DNA from: Neoceratodus forsteri
Taxonomy: Eukaryota > Chordata > Ceratodontiformes > Ceratodontidae
Length of the DNA stretch: 64,000 nucleotides
Assembly (NCBI GenBank): GCA_016271365.2
Contig: JADMNL010000028.1
Coordinates: 94,457,501 to 94,521,500 of the forward strand
Direction: 5' to 3'
A model generated the notes under the pieces. It ran no database searches and had not been told where the DNA came from. It was given only the letters and a program-made list of their open reading frames with translations. Made by a program: the position numbers and the translations under genes. Below, in pieces: positions 44,965-55,790 of the stretch; positions within the stretch are counted from its first letter, which is position 1, and every line of letters starts with the position of its first letter.

Positions 44965-45589
44965 TTAGTTAACCAACAGCCTACTTCCTCCTACCTCCCC
45001 CACTAGAACTGCCTTATGTCTGTCCCATGCATTCTTGAATTCCCCCACTATTTTTGACACAATGAACTCCTCAGAAAGGCTGTTCCATGCATCCACAACC
45101 CTCTCTGTGAAAAAATACTTCCTCATATTACCTCTGAGCCGTCTCCCCTCTATCTTCAAATTGTGACCCCTTATTCTTGCACATCTCTTTTTCTGAAAGA
45201 TGTTACCCTCTTGGACTTTGTTGTGTCCCTTGAGGTACTTGAAAGTTTCTATCATGCTCCCCCCTTTCCTCGAGGGTATACATATTAAGGTCCTTTAGTC
45301 TCTCTTTGTAGGTCTTCTGGTGCAGACCCTGCACCATTTTGGTCACCCTCCTCTGGACAGCCTCCACCCTGTCTATGTCGTTGCAGAGATGGGGTCTCCA
45401 GAACTGCATGCAGTACTCCAGATGCGGTCTCACCAACTGTCTGTACAGAGGGATAACAACTTCCTGTTTTCTACTGGTGATGCCTCTTTCTATGCATCCC
45501 AGTATCCCCCCAGCCCTCCTTACTGCCTTCTCACATTGCTTGCCCACCTTTAGGTCATCTGAAATAAGTACTCCCAGGTCCCTTTCCAT
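44965..45589 (-). pseudogene. CR1-A ORF2, C-terminal part
   Basis: The frames 45,203-45,589 (MERDLGVLISDDLKVGKQC, YRQLVRPHLEYCMQFWRP) and 44,965-45,255 (MIETFKYLKGHNKVQEGNIF, RVVDAWNSLSEEF) complete the protein after frameshifts in and near an AAC-rich stretch (about 45,590) and at about 45,250. Confidence 0.78.
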
Positions 45590-46776
45590 TTTGTTGTTGT
45601 CAGTATCTCACCCCCCATTGTGTACTCTTCCTCTGGGTTTTTGTTTCCCAGGTGCATTACTTTGCACTTCTTTACATTGAATCTAAGCTGCCATACATTT
45701 GACCATTCCTCCAGCCTTCCCAAGTCCCTTCTCATCCTTTCCACTCCACCTTGTGTATCAACCCTGTTGCAGATCTTTGTGTCATCTGCAAAGAGACATA
45801 CTTTTCCTTCCAGTCCCTCTGTACTGTCACTTATAAAGACATTAAAAAGGACTGGAACCAGTACTGAACTCTGCAGTACCCCACTAGTAACCCCCCTTTC
45901 TTCACTGTGGACTCCATTTACTATTACCCTCTGTGTCCGGTTGTCTAGCCAATGTTTTACCCAGGCTACCACCCTAAGACCCACTCCCAGGCTGGCTAAT
46001 TTTTTTATTAATCTTTTGTGCGGGACCGTGTCAAATGCCTTGCTAAAGTCTAGGTAGGCCATGTCCACAGCCCCTCCCTGGTCTACTACTTTGGTCACCG
46101 AGTCAAAGAAATCGATTAGATTCATCTGACATGACTTTCCCTCTGTGACTCCATGTTGCCTTGGGTCCTGTGCCCCACTGGCCTCTAGATACTCAACAAT
46201 TTTTTCCTTCAGAAGTGATTCCATCATTTTCCATACCACTGAGGTCAAAATGACAGGTCTGTAGTTTCCTGCCTCTGTCCTGCTCCCACTTTTGTGAAGG
46301 GGAATCATATCTACCCTCCTCCAGTCCTCAGGTACCACACCATCCTCCCATGATTTGCTAAAAAGGGTAGTCAACGGTGTTACTAGTTCTCCCCTTAGTT
46401 CTTTTAGAATTCTGGGGTGAATTCCATCAGGGCCCATTGCTTTGTCCACTTTCAGTTTTAGGAGTTCTTTCAGAACCCTTTCTTCTGTGAAAGGATTGAT
46501 ATCGAACCCCCTATCCAGAGTGCTTCTATTGACTGGATTAGGTATCTCCCCCTCCTTTTCCTTTGTGAATACTGAGCAGAAGTATTCATTCAGTATCCCT
46601 GCTTTTTCACTGTCCCTCTCTGCCCATCCATCCTCCTCTTTATTACGCCTCAGTATCCCTCCCTTTGTCTTTCCTTGCTCCCTAATGTACCTATAAAAGG
46701 TATTAACCCCCTTCTTAACCAAGCTGGTTATCTTTTCCTCAGTTTGGGCCTTTGCTATTCTGACTGCCTTCGCCAT
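45550..46776 (-). CDS. CR1-A reverse transcriptase
   Basis: A continuous 408-residue frame covering most of the RT. In order: FYRYIREQGKTKGGI, LNEYFCSVFTKEKEG, MGPDGIHPRILKELRG, WRRVDMIPLHKSGSRTEAGN, MAYLDFSKAFDTVPHKRLIK (motif A), RVIVNGVHSEERGVTSGVLQ (motif B, with QSS for the usual QGS) and CLFADDTKICNRV (FADD catalytic pair). It looks young compared with CR1-C. The endonuclease is incomplete and the C-terminal end is frameshifted, so it cannot be autonomous. Confidence 0.85.
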   Translation of the reverse strand: MAKAVRIAKAQTEEKITSLVKKGVNTFYRYIREQGKTKGGILRRNKEEDGWAERDSEKAGILNEYFCSVFTKEKEGEIPNPVNRSTLDRGFDINPFTEERVLKELLKLKVDKAMGPDGIHPRILKELRGELVTPLTTLFSKSWEDGVVPEDWRRVDMIPLHKSGSRTEAGNYRPVILTSVVWKMMESLLKEKIVEYLEASGAQDPRQHGVTEGKSCQMNLIDFFDSVTKVVDQGGAVDMAYLDFSKAFDTVPHKRLIKKLASLGVGLRVVAWVKHWLDNRTQRVIVNGVHSEERGVTSGVLQSSVLVPVLFNVFISDSTEGLEGKVCLFADDTKICNRVDTQGGVERMRRDLGRLEEWSNVWQLRFNVKKCKVMHLGNKNPEEEYTMGGEILTTTKWKGTWEYLFQMT

Positions 46777-46924
46777 TTCCTTCTGCTTTAGACAGTTCTC
46801 TGTCCTGCTCCTTTTTTGTTTCCTTATACTTCCTGAATGCTATCTTTTTTCTCCCCAACCTTCCCCGCCACTTCTTTTGAGAACCATAGTGTTTTTTTCT
46901 TTAGTTTTTATTTGTTTATTTGCT

Positions 46925-47615
46925 TCACACAAAGGCTTGTTGCCTCTGTGATGGCAGTTTTGCTGTTTCCCCACTGTTGCTCCACCCCCTCCTTCTTGCC
47001 TGTTTGCTAGTGCTTTTCTGAGGCACTCTCCCATTTTTGACAAAATCAGCCCTCCTGAAGTTCAATACCTTCACTTTTGTATGGCTTGACTCTACAGCTG
47101 AGATAATCGTGAACCACACTGTTTGGTGGTCACTTGTTCCCAGATGGCTACCCACTTCTAAATCACAGATCTTCTCTCTGTTCCCATTTGAGAGTACCAG
47201 GTCTAAGACTGCTCCCTCCCAAGTAGGTTCCAACACTAGCTGTCTGAGGCATGCCCCCTGTAGGGTATCGAGAATGGCCCTGCTCTTGGATGTGGCTGCA
47301 GCAAAGGTGCTCCGGTTAACATCTGGCATATTCAGGTCCCCCATCAGCAATATCTCCCCTTTCTCTGCCATCCTAAGGATGCCTTCTATCATTTCCTTGT
47401 CCATTTCCTCCCCTGAGACAGGGCCTGTATACAACCCGTGTAATTGTGGTGCCATTTTCAGTCTCCAGGGTGACCCACAGTGCCTCCTCTCCTCCCTGTT
47501 TACCCTTTAGTTCTGTTGCTTTGATCCCTTCCCATATAGAGGCTACTCCTCCTCCTCCTCTTCTACTCTCCCCGTCCCTCCTATAGATTGTGTACCCAGG
47601 TATGTTGACATCCAA
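46925..47615 (-). pseudogene. CR1-A endonuclease (APE) fragment
   Basis: Frames 47,373-47,615 (NIPGYTIYRRDGESRRGGGG) and 46,925-47,455 (ILLMGDLNMPDVNR, LVLEPTWEGAVLDLVLSN, VGSHLGTSDHQTVWFTI) give the APE domain with the GDLN and SDH catalytic motifs. The first 40-odd residues of the domain are missing by truncation. Confidence 0.8.
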
Positions 47616-47689
47616 TCATGGTTCTCTGTGTACCTCTTTTCCCCATACACCTCTCCTCCCTGCCAGCCCCCGCCTCCGCCCTGACATCA

Positions 47690-48618
47690 AACCCCATATG
47701 CCTGTCCCATGCCCTCTGAATTCCCCACTGATTTAGAGCCCACCACTCTGTCTGGTAGTCTGTTCCAGGGCTCCACCACCCTCTCCAAGAAACACCTCTC
47801 ACATTGCCCCCTGTATTTTTCTTTGCAGTCTGAGACTGTTCCTCTAGTTCTAACCCTCCTTCCTCTTAAGTAAACCCTCTTCTCTCACTTTATTGAGCCC
47901 CTTTACATATTTAAAAGTTTCAATCATGTCTCCCTTTCCCTCCTTGTCTCCAGCGTGTACAGATCTAGTTCCTTACACCTCTGCTTGTATGACTTTCCCT
48001 ACATACCCTGCACCATCTTGGTTGCCCTTCTCTGAACCCTCTCCAACGCATCTATATCCTTGTGGAGATATGGCCTCCAGAACTGAACCCTATACTCCAG
48101 GTGCGGCCTCACCATGGCTTTGCAAAGGGGCATTAAATCCCTCCTTCTGCTAGTAATGCCCCTGCCTATGCATGCCAACATTCCATTGGCCTTTCCCACC
48201 ACCCTGCTACATTGTATTCCTACCTTAAGGTTCGAGGAGACTATGATCCCCAGATCTCTCTCTCTCTCCTGTTCTGTTACTTTGATTTCCTCCCCACCTA
48301 GGGTGTACCCTGCTCTTCTGTTCCTACTCTCCAAGTGCATCACAGCACACTTCTTGGCATTAGATTTTAGCTGCCACATCCCAGACTATTTTTTGAGCGT
48401 CTTTAAGTCCTCCCTCATGTCCTCCAACCACCCCCCCTCCCCGGAGTGTCCACCCTATTGCATATTTTTGTATTATCTGCAAATAGGCACATCCTCCCCG
48501 TCAAACCCTCTGCAATATCATTGATGTAGACGTTGAAGAGAAGTGGACCCAAAACTGACCCCTGTGACACTCCACTCTTCGCCCTCGCTATCCCAGAGTG
48601 CACCCCGTTAAGCAACAT
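47690..48618 (-). pseudogene. CR1-B reverse transcriptase fragment
   Basis: Frame 48,415-48,618 has GVSQGSVLGPLLFNVYINDI (motif B) and CLFADNTKICNRV, with FADN replacing FADD. Frame 47,999-48,379 has KKCAVMHLESRNRRAGYTLG and VRPHLEYRVQFWRPYLHKDI. The C-terminal end (RVVEPWNRLPDRVVG) is readable to about 47,700. Confidence 0.78.
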
Positions 48619-48816
48619 CCTCTGAGTTCTTCCTGCCAGCTAAGCCTCCACCCTTAGTAATAAGGAAATAAGGCTGAGAATTAAAGAATAAAATATGAAA
48701 CATGAGCTACGTTTATGCCTGAACATTACACTTTTTCAAAGTTATCTTTACTGTGTCAGGAGCTCTTTAAGTGGAACTCAAAAACAAAAAATCGGCAGCA
48801 GTTGGTATTTACTTAC

Positions 48817-48918
48817 GTCTGCCATTCTTTCCAATATTTCTGCTTCTTTGGATTGCAGTAGGTCCATCTGTTTCTTCATTTCAGTTTGCACCAGCTGTTC
48901 AACATCGTCCTGCTCATC
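48817..48918 (-). CDS. Candidate internal exon of a host gene, coiled-coil protein
   Basis: A 102-bp segment (34 codons, phase 0 at both sides) preceded by a pyrimidine-rich tract and AG and followed by the strong donor GTAAGT. It has no stop. The translation (DEQDDVEQLVQTEMKKQMDL followed by LQSKEAEILERMAD) is charged, with heptad spacing of L/M/V/I, as in a coiled coil. It resembles none of the transposon proteins here and lies in otherwise anonymous DNA between a MITE and a SINE. I do not recognise the gene. Neighbouring exons are not visible in the window, which would then lie in long introns. It could be a chance open segment, but the combination of phase, splice sites and composition is unusual. 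Confidence 0.55.
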
Positions 48919-49333
48919 CTTTTATCAACACAAAAGGAAGCATAACTGAGCGATCAATCCTGCAGATTTCTGCATAGATGAATGTCTACTGTGGTTATGG
49001 TTTTAAAAAGTAGACTAAAAAAAGAGAGACAGTTGACATCTTGCTCAAGCAAAGGGGTCTGAGCTCTTTGTTCTGAAACAATCACACAGGTAAAAGGAAA
49101 CGTGTTCTACCTGTCCACCACTAACATGCAGCATTTTAGTAAATGAAAACTAAGAACTTTTTCTGACTGTTCTCTTTTGGGGGAGTACTAGCTATAAAAA
49201 TTGAATATGAGGGAGAAGACAAAGGCCTTCTAATAAAAACCAAAAAAAAGTAAAGACAGAGTTCTAGCAGGGCCGGGGTGTAGTGCAGCTACGTGCTGCA
49301 TTCTAAACCATATACTTTAACAAATAAAATACG
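48919..49333. other. Anonymous DNA
   Basis: AT-rich, no gene or clear repeat seen. If the exon at 48,817 is real this is intron. Confidence 0.4.
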
Positions 49334-49460
49334 GGTGACCATACATAATTCACCTTGTGTTTTTACATCTTTGGCTTAAGATAACAGCATGGACCTTTTG
49401 AGCCACATGCTGTTATCTTAACCCCTACATGGAAACACAGGCTCATTGTGTAGGGTCACC
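49334..49460. mobile_element. 127-bp palindromic MITE
   Basis: Ends GGTGACC/GGTCACC. The inner arms CTTAAGATAACAGCATG and CATGCTGTTATCTTAA and the middle CCTTGTGTTT/AAACACAGG pair along the whole length. Flanking sequence gives no clear target duplication. Confidence 0.6.
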
Positions 49461-49764
49461 TATATATTATTCCTTAAGTTTTTCCTGCTACTGACTGTAC
49501 AATGACGTTAACTGCAATGTCATGGCTACAGTAAAATAATTCAGAAAGGGATGAGATGTCATAGTTTAGTTTTGTTCACTCTGTAGGTTTCTGAGCTTTA
49601 AATGTGAATCTGCTATGTAGCCACACCCCTAAAAACCTTTAATAATGTGCAAGTTTAAAAACTCCTGTTTTTTGTCTTTAGAAATAATCTTAGACAACTT
49701 GGTTGTAAAACTTAATTGTGATACTATATTAGAGATACCTTCATTGAATTTGCACCGGCATAGA

Positions 49765-49935
49765 TATTGGGCTGGCAGTATAACCTATAGGTTAGAGTAA
49801 CGAGCTCTGAATGAGCTTTGTACATCCAGTAGACCTGGGTTTGATTCCCACAACCTCCTCTTACATTCTGTATGACTCTGAGCAAGTCACTTAACCACCC
49901 AAAGTTCCCGGGTCGCTGCCGAAAACAGGCATGAG
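49765..49935 (+). repeat. MIR-like tRNA-derived SINE
   Basis: It contains AGTAGACCTGGGTTTGATTC (box B) and TGACTCTGAGCAAGTCACTT, AACC, matching the MIR tRNA-related part and CORE start. The head has GGCAGTATAACCTATAGGTT. Confidence 0.65.
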
Positions 49936-50347
49936 TGCGGTTAACCAAGATTTAAAAAAAATATACAAAATAAGGAAGCTATTTCAGTTTTAAGTCACCT
50001 CCCATATGGACTGTATTTACTGGGATCTGTATTCACTTTTCATTTATTTTTATGTTCTGAGGGTTGTTATATGGCTTCATAGCTATGTAAATGAAACACT
50101 GTTTTGAAAAATAAATGAAAATACTGTTAGAAAAAATAAAGAAAACTAAGTACTGTATAACAAAAGGGGTCTATATGGCTACTCTACCCTAGCTGGCACT
50201 GTGCTGATCTGATATTTAGCAGCTGGGGTAGTCTGTCAGAGAAATGAGTTGAGTGGAACTTCAAGGCCCCATGCATGCTATGCTTTGTAGCATGGTTTTC
50301 AGAGCCAAGTTCAGATTAAAATCAGTAAACATGCTTTTCATTTTACA
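49936..50347. other. Anonymous DNA
   Basis: No gene or classifiable repeat seen. Confidence 0.4.
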
Positions 50348-51174
50348 TTACAGGGGCACTGTCAGCTTTAGCCCTCCATTTTTTTCTACATCCCATCAGT
50401 GTGCATCTCGTCACCCTCCTATGAAATAATTATTCTAGAATGCTCCTCTATGTCTGAAAATTCAGACTTTTTACCTGGTTTGCACATCAGATGTTTATGG
50501 TCTGGTACAAGCTTAAATCCCACACCTACCGGAAGCATAGAGAGCTCGGTTACGCACATCTACCACAAGCGCTGTTCCGAACTGCATATTTTTCACAAGC
50601 CTGGTTTAAAAAAATGCTCTGCGGTCTGTCACATTAATCCAAAGTGTTCTTGGGGTTACCGAAAAGAAACGAGCACTGGAGTTCTGCAAATAACATTTGA
50701 AACTCTGGGCTGAAATCCCGCGCATGTGCAAGAGAAGCCCTAGCAAAGATCCGGTACATGCGCAAGAGTGTGTTGCTCTTGCGCATGCGCGGGATTTCGG
50801 CCCAGAGTTTCAAATGTTATTTGCAGAACTTCCAGTGCTCGGTTTCTTTTCCGTAACCCCAAGAACAGTTTGGATTACTGTGGCAGACCAGCAGAGCATG
50901 TATTTAAACCATGCTTGTGAAAAATATACAGTTCGGAACAGCGCTCATGGCAGATGCACGCTCCTGAGCTCTCTATGCTTCCGGTAGGTGTGGGATTTAA
51001 GCTCGTCCCGGACCATAAACATCTGATGTACAAAACAGTAAAACAGGTAAAAAGTCTGAAATTTTCAGACACAGAGGGGCATTCTAGAGTAATCATTTCA
51101 TAGGAGGGTAACGAGATGCACACTGATGGGATATAGAAAAAAACGGAGGGGTAAAGCTGACAGTGCCTCTTTAA
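50348..51174. mobile_element. 827-bp palindromic foldback element
   Basis: Arms of nearly 390 bp (50,348-50,734 and 50,776-51,174) are reverse complements, starting AGGGGCACTGTCAGC and ending GCTGACAGTGCCTCT, with a spacer of about 40 nt. Flanks read TTAC and TTAA, consistent with a TTAA target with one change. No protein is encoded; open frames on it are by-products. Confidence 0.75.
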
Positions 51175-51641
51175 ACATGGTTTTAAAATATTTTTGAAAT
51201 TTGTGTTGAAGCCCAGATCCATTAGTTTTGAGTCAATTTTTAAAAACATTTTAAATCAAACACGTTTTTACCTTGCAGTCTAAACAGTAATGTAAACAAA
51301 GCTTCATAAAGAACTTTTAAGTGTAAAATGTTTTAAAACACCGCTAATGATATGCAGTATAAAGGTGACACAAGAGAGTTTAAAGTGTCTTTAAATGATA
51401 CCCAAACCCTTACTTTTTACACATCATGCTTTAAAAAAGACTACATGGATCTGTAAAGGAGAGGCCGTTTACATTTATGCTAAAACTACATTAATTAATG
51501 TACAATAAATGCAGTTTCATAGCTTTCAAAAATGGTAAACAACTCATCTCTTGATTCAAAAATCTCACTACATAAAAACGTTAAAATGACTGCTGATGTG
51601 CAGCAAGATGACATCAAGGAGGCCTGGGATTCCCATTTCAG

Positions 51642-51644
<3 letters not shown>
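51175..51644. other. Anonymous AT-rich DNA
   Basis: No gene or classifiable repeat seen. Confidence 0.4.
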
Positions 51645-51687
<43 letters not shown>

Positions 51688-51732
51688 GACACACAGACAG
51701 ATAGTACACACACACACATATACACAGACACA

Positions 51733-51779
<47 letters not shown>

Positions 51780-51780
51780 G
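51645..51780. repeat. (CA)n microsatellite
   Basis: Compound CA/CAGA repeat of about 135 bp, interrupted by GACAGAC and TATACA words. Confidence 0.95.
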
Positions 51781-53430
51781 TTTAATATCAATACATGCCC
51801 ATTTAAATGGGCAAACCCAATAGAAATCATCACTTAACTTATTATTTACATAAATAACGCAAGTAAAGCAATGATTTGGAAGTTGTAACCAAATGAAGTG
51901 TAAAAGAAAACAGTACATATCTGGGTTGCACTCTGCTTTGCAGCATCCAACAGCACACACTGTTTGTTCAAATTACCCATCCCCCGTGGCCCCCCCCCCA
52001 AAAAAAAGAAACCCGGTGGTCACATGCAGATCACAGCACAAGTTTACCTTTTTGGCCTCAGTCTTGTGCTAACTGTGCTCTAAATGTGACCCAGCATTCA
52101 GTCAGCAGTTGCAGATTGGGTGAGAAGGGCATTTCAGTAGTTCACAGCAAGAGATCTCAAAGATTCAACATGGGACCGGGATCTTCAAAAGAGGGATACC
52201 ATTCAATGTGAACTCAAGACTCAGCCAAACATGAATGTATCCTTTTTTAGCAGCATTAAGACCTGGGTTACACTTGGCAGGGTAATTCAGAGGGGCAGTC
52301 TGCATGGTCTGCTCTATCTGTGATCAGGACAGGAGGACAGACTTCACTCACTGAACCACCGGGTGTTCTTAAAGGGATCAATCAACTGGACTCCATAGTG
52401 ATGTCTGACTCCATCGGGGCAACTGGTGCACTTTCAGTGATGGGGCAGTCAGCATTTGGGGGGGGCTAATTTACCCTGGTTGGCATGGGGCTAGCCAGGT
52501 TCTTCAAGGGGCAGACCACCCGCTGGACTATGCCCCTGCTCCACGGCTCTCTATCTGGAGGGAGCCCAAGCCCCGTCCCCTGATTTACACCAGCCGACGG
52601 TGACCAACTACCCCAAAGGCTTACCCCATCGGTGGGGTCAGCAAGGGGGCCCACCCCACCAAGACCGGGGGCAGCCACCCCCACCAAGACCGCATCCAGT
52701 ACAGGGGTCGGCACCGTGGCTATTCAGGGTCAGGACCTACAAGTTCCCTCCTTCACCCGCCATGAGCTTTTTTCCTCCTGGTTTCTCCCCTTCAGGGGCC
52801 AGCAATGGTGCCGTGCATGCTCCCATGCACGCAACCCATCAGGCATGTGCCCCACCTCTGATTCGATGTCTGCAACATCAATGTGCCAGCCCCAAGCCAC
52901 CACTATGGGCCAGACATGCACCAACTGGTTGCCCCCCTCCCCGGAGAAGGAGCGCTGTCCCTGGAATGCTTGATCCTTCTCCCCCACCGACCCCCGGTGG
53001 TCTGCACTCTCTCCCGAACACGGGTCGCAGGTGTGGCATCCAGTGCCTCAACCCCCAGTGCCACTGGGCCAGCAGTGCACCCCACATTTTCAACATAGCC
53101 TTGTTAACCAAGCTTCCATATTCAAATGCTGTCCAAAATATGACAGCTTGACAAAATATACTTCAGGCAGGCTTTTTCACCCACCAGAAGTTCAACCAAT
53201 GCAATACACCCCTGCCACATAAACCATGCAAGAAAACATTCGGCATTAACAAATGCTTGTTATGTTTCTTTGCTGTGCATGGGCAAGTTAACATCTTGTT
53301 GCAAGAATGGCATTTCGGAGGTGTGTCACTGTTGGGCCTGATGTAGCTCAGGCTGCAGTGGACTCAACACTGATGGCTCAGTGGTCAGAGAGACTAATTA
53401 TGACACTGATCTTGGCTAGGTAGGCGGAAA
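51781..53430. other. Anonymous DNA, GC-rich in the middle
   Basis: A GC-rich, C-tract-rich block lies at 52,560-53,060. The open frames across it have low-complexity Pro/His-rich translations on both strands and no recognisable domain, so I do not call a gene. A weak tRNA-like SINE head (minus) may lie at 52,325-52,372. Confidence 0.4.
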
Positions 53431-53625
53431 GAAAACATTACTTACCATAGTAATCTTCTTTCTTCCAAGGGAATCTTACTGTACTCTGACAAATGCAGTA
53501 TGGTCTCACCACAGGACTGCCCCGGAGCCAAAGGTTACTATAACCTATGCTAATAGTGGAATGCTAGGCTCGAGCTCAGTTTTCAAACCACTGTCCCTGG
53601 TTGCACTTTCTGCAACCGTCAGATT
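53431..53625 (-). repeat. D5 3' inverted terminal repeat
   Basis: Outer end CATTACTTACCATAGTAATC, then a CAGTATGGTCTCACCACAGG block and the common AACCGTCAGATTCTTACGAA inner part. It pairs with the D1 5' repeat type. Confidence 0.8.
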
Positions 53626-54384
53626 CTTACGAAACATGCAGAAGCTAAAACAACTAACTATTCTAACAAGTAAAACCCTTTTTATGAAAACCTCCCTTTT
53701 AAACATTAAGGGCATCTTCCAAGACTCTCAAAAATGCACACTAATTGTTTTGTCTAATTTTGTACTGTATTGTAATGTGTATTGACTAAGTGTTATTTCT
53801 GTCCTTTTGTATTATGCTTTTTTTTTTATAATTGCTTGTCGCCTGTGAAAACAGGCAGACTGCTCATCAGGCTCACAAGGATGAAAAACAAACAAGCATT
53901 TGTCAATGCTGAATGTTTGCTTGCTGGCCTTTGCAGTGGTAATGTAGAAGTTACAGAGCTTTGTAATAGGAATGGCAGCGAAGTATTGAACTGAAGCCAA
54001 CCCCACCACCACCCTGCAGAGAGTGACAGGCATTGGGGTGTGCCTTTGGGTCGTCAGGCATAACGGCCACGCCATTTCACCACATCTTACCCTGCAGACA
54101 CTGACAAGTGTCACGGTGTGCCTTGGGGTCTTTGACCCTTATGCGCACCCCATTCCATCATGAAATACGGTGAGATGGGTGCGGTATAGGAGAATGGGGT
54201 GAAGTTTGGGCCCAAAGAGTCCGAGGCACACCTTGATGTCTCTCACTGGCTGCAGGGTGTGGGTGGGGGTGGAATGGTATGAGCATGACAGGCAAGAATC
54301 CCAAGTCACACCCCTGATGCCTGTCATTTTCTACAGGGTGGGGCATTATGGTCGGAAACCCTAATGCCTCAGGCATTCGTTGGT

Positions 54385-55790
54385 ATTTTCACTTCAAATT
54401 TTCAACATGGTTTTTTTGTGACCCCCCACCTCATGAACAGTGGCAAAATCGGTTTGTTAGCCGAAAACCGCTTTTGCACAGTGACTATGGCATTTGGCAC
54501 CACAGGTGCAAACACACATTCTGAACAGGATGTGAAAAATGACAGCAGTACTGTTCATGGGGAGGTGTAAAAAAATGGCAATGTTGAAAATCTGCTGTGA
54601 AAATCTTAAAAAAACTGGTGAAGTCACGAGCGTGCGTAGAAACTGTGCAACGCACATCTGTAATGTAACTAGTTTGGGGATTTTTTTTTTTTTACAGCAA
54701 ATTGTTAACACAGGCATCTTGGGACCTCCGATCATGAACAGTGTCAGTGTGATTTTCTTTATCTGTCCAGAACAATGATTTCTCACAGCGACCACGCATT
54801 TCTGTGCTGAAAGTGTGAAAACACATTTCGGCCATGTTGTAGAAAATGACAGCTATACTGTTCATAAGGAGGTGTGGAAAAATGCCACTGGTGAAAATCT
54901 GGACAGAAAATATTACAAATTCATGAACTTCACGGTGTGGAAACTGCGCAATGCTCACTAGTAACACAGTCATTTTATGGAGTTTGTCACCAAATTTCCA
55001 ACATAGCCATTTTAAGACCTCTGCTCATGACCAGTGTCACTGTGATTTTCTTAATCTGTCCCAAACATTGTTTTACTTTACGTCTGTACCATTATGCGCT
55101 ACATATGCGGAAACACATTTGGGTGAGATGTGAAAAATGGTAGCTGTACTGCTCATAAGGAAGTGCGGTAAAATGGCACTGTTGAAAATCTGGTGTCAAA
55201 TATTACAATTGCAAACTTGCCAGCGTGTGAGGAACTGTATGCAAAATGCGCTCTAAAACAGTAATTTTAGAATTTTTCTGGAAATTTTCAACATAGCCAT
55301 TTTAACACCTCTGCTCAATGAACAGTGTCACTGTGATTTTCTTAATGTGTCCCATACATTGATTTCTTTTACCGACTCGCCATTATGCGCTACATGGTAG
55401 GAAACACATTTTGGGTGAGATATGAAAAATGACAGCTGTACTGCTCATAAGAAGGTGTGGTAAAATGGAAATGTTGAAAATCTGGAGTAAAAATATTGAA
55501 AATTCATGAACTTACGAGCGTGTGTAGGAACTGCGCAATGCACGCTCGTAAAACAGTCATTTTTAGGAATTCTTCCACCAAATTTTCAAAATAGGCTTTT
55601 TGAGAGCCCACCTTATGAACACTGGCAGTGCTGTTTCATTAATTGTTCCCGAAAGGTGATTTCGCGCAGTGGCAGCGAAATCACCCTTCGGGCCAGAGTA
55701 ATGCCATGACAGTGACAGCATTCATGAGAAGGGGTCCCAAAAACCCCATGTTGAAAATTTGGTGCAAAAATTCCAAATAATGCCCGAGAG
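54385..55790. repeat. 295-bp tandem repeat
   Basis: Units begin near 54,396, 54,700, 54,990, 55,285 and 55,580, each with TTTTCAACATAG-like, CTCATGAACAGTGTCA, ATGTGAAAAATGACAGC and TGTTGAAAATCTGG words in the same order. Confidence 0.75.

Larger units (their letters stand above)
44880..47625 (-). mobile_element. CR1-type LINE CR1-A
   Basis: A 2.7-kb minus-strand copy with part of the endonuclease, the whole RT and a 3' end reading GATGGCAGATAAGGACCGC on the plus strand. It is truncated within the endonuclease at about 47,625. Confidence 0.82.
44807..48660 (-). mobile_element. CR1-type LINE CR1-B, split by CR1-A
   Basis: A 5'-truncated CR1 copy on the minus strand. RT remains at 47,626-48,660. 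The 3' UTR end lies at 44,807-44,878 (ATGATTCTATGA, the octamer-type CR1 tail), beyond the inserted CR1-A. Confidence 0.7.
44454..48770. mobile_element. TTAA-flanked MITE P2, interrupted by CR1 LINEs
   Basis: TTAAAGAGCCCCTGACACC at 44,454 and GTGTCAGGAGCTCTTTAA ending at 48,770 are matching inverted ends. MITE sequence occupies 44,454-44,806 and about 48,660-48,770. The middle is CR1. Internal GCATGAAAACAAGATCCCTG resembles P1. A short (TA)n sits at 44,628-44,646. Confidence 0.6.

Noticed and set aside
50399..51249. Open frames of about 100 residues on both arms at 50,400-51,250
   Set aside because: They mirror each other because the DNA is a palindrome; no protein family recognised.
51495..51960. 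Open frames of Thr-His or Cys-Val repeats, and a plus-strand stretch reading DVQQDDIKEAWDSHF just before the CA run
   Set aside because: Products of the (CA)n microsatellite. The short preceding stretch has no convincing splice sites and I recognise no family.
52600..53151. Pro/His-rich 183-residue plus-strand frame
   Set aside because: GC-rich low-complexity DNA with open frames on both strands, no domain and no gene context.
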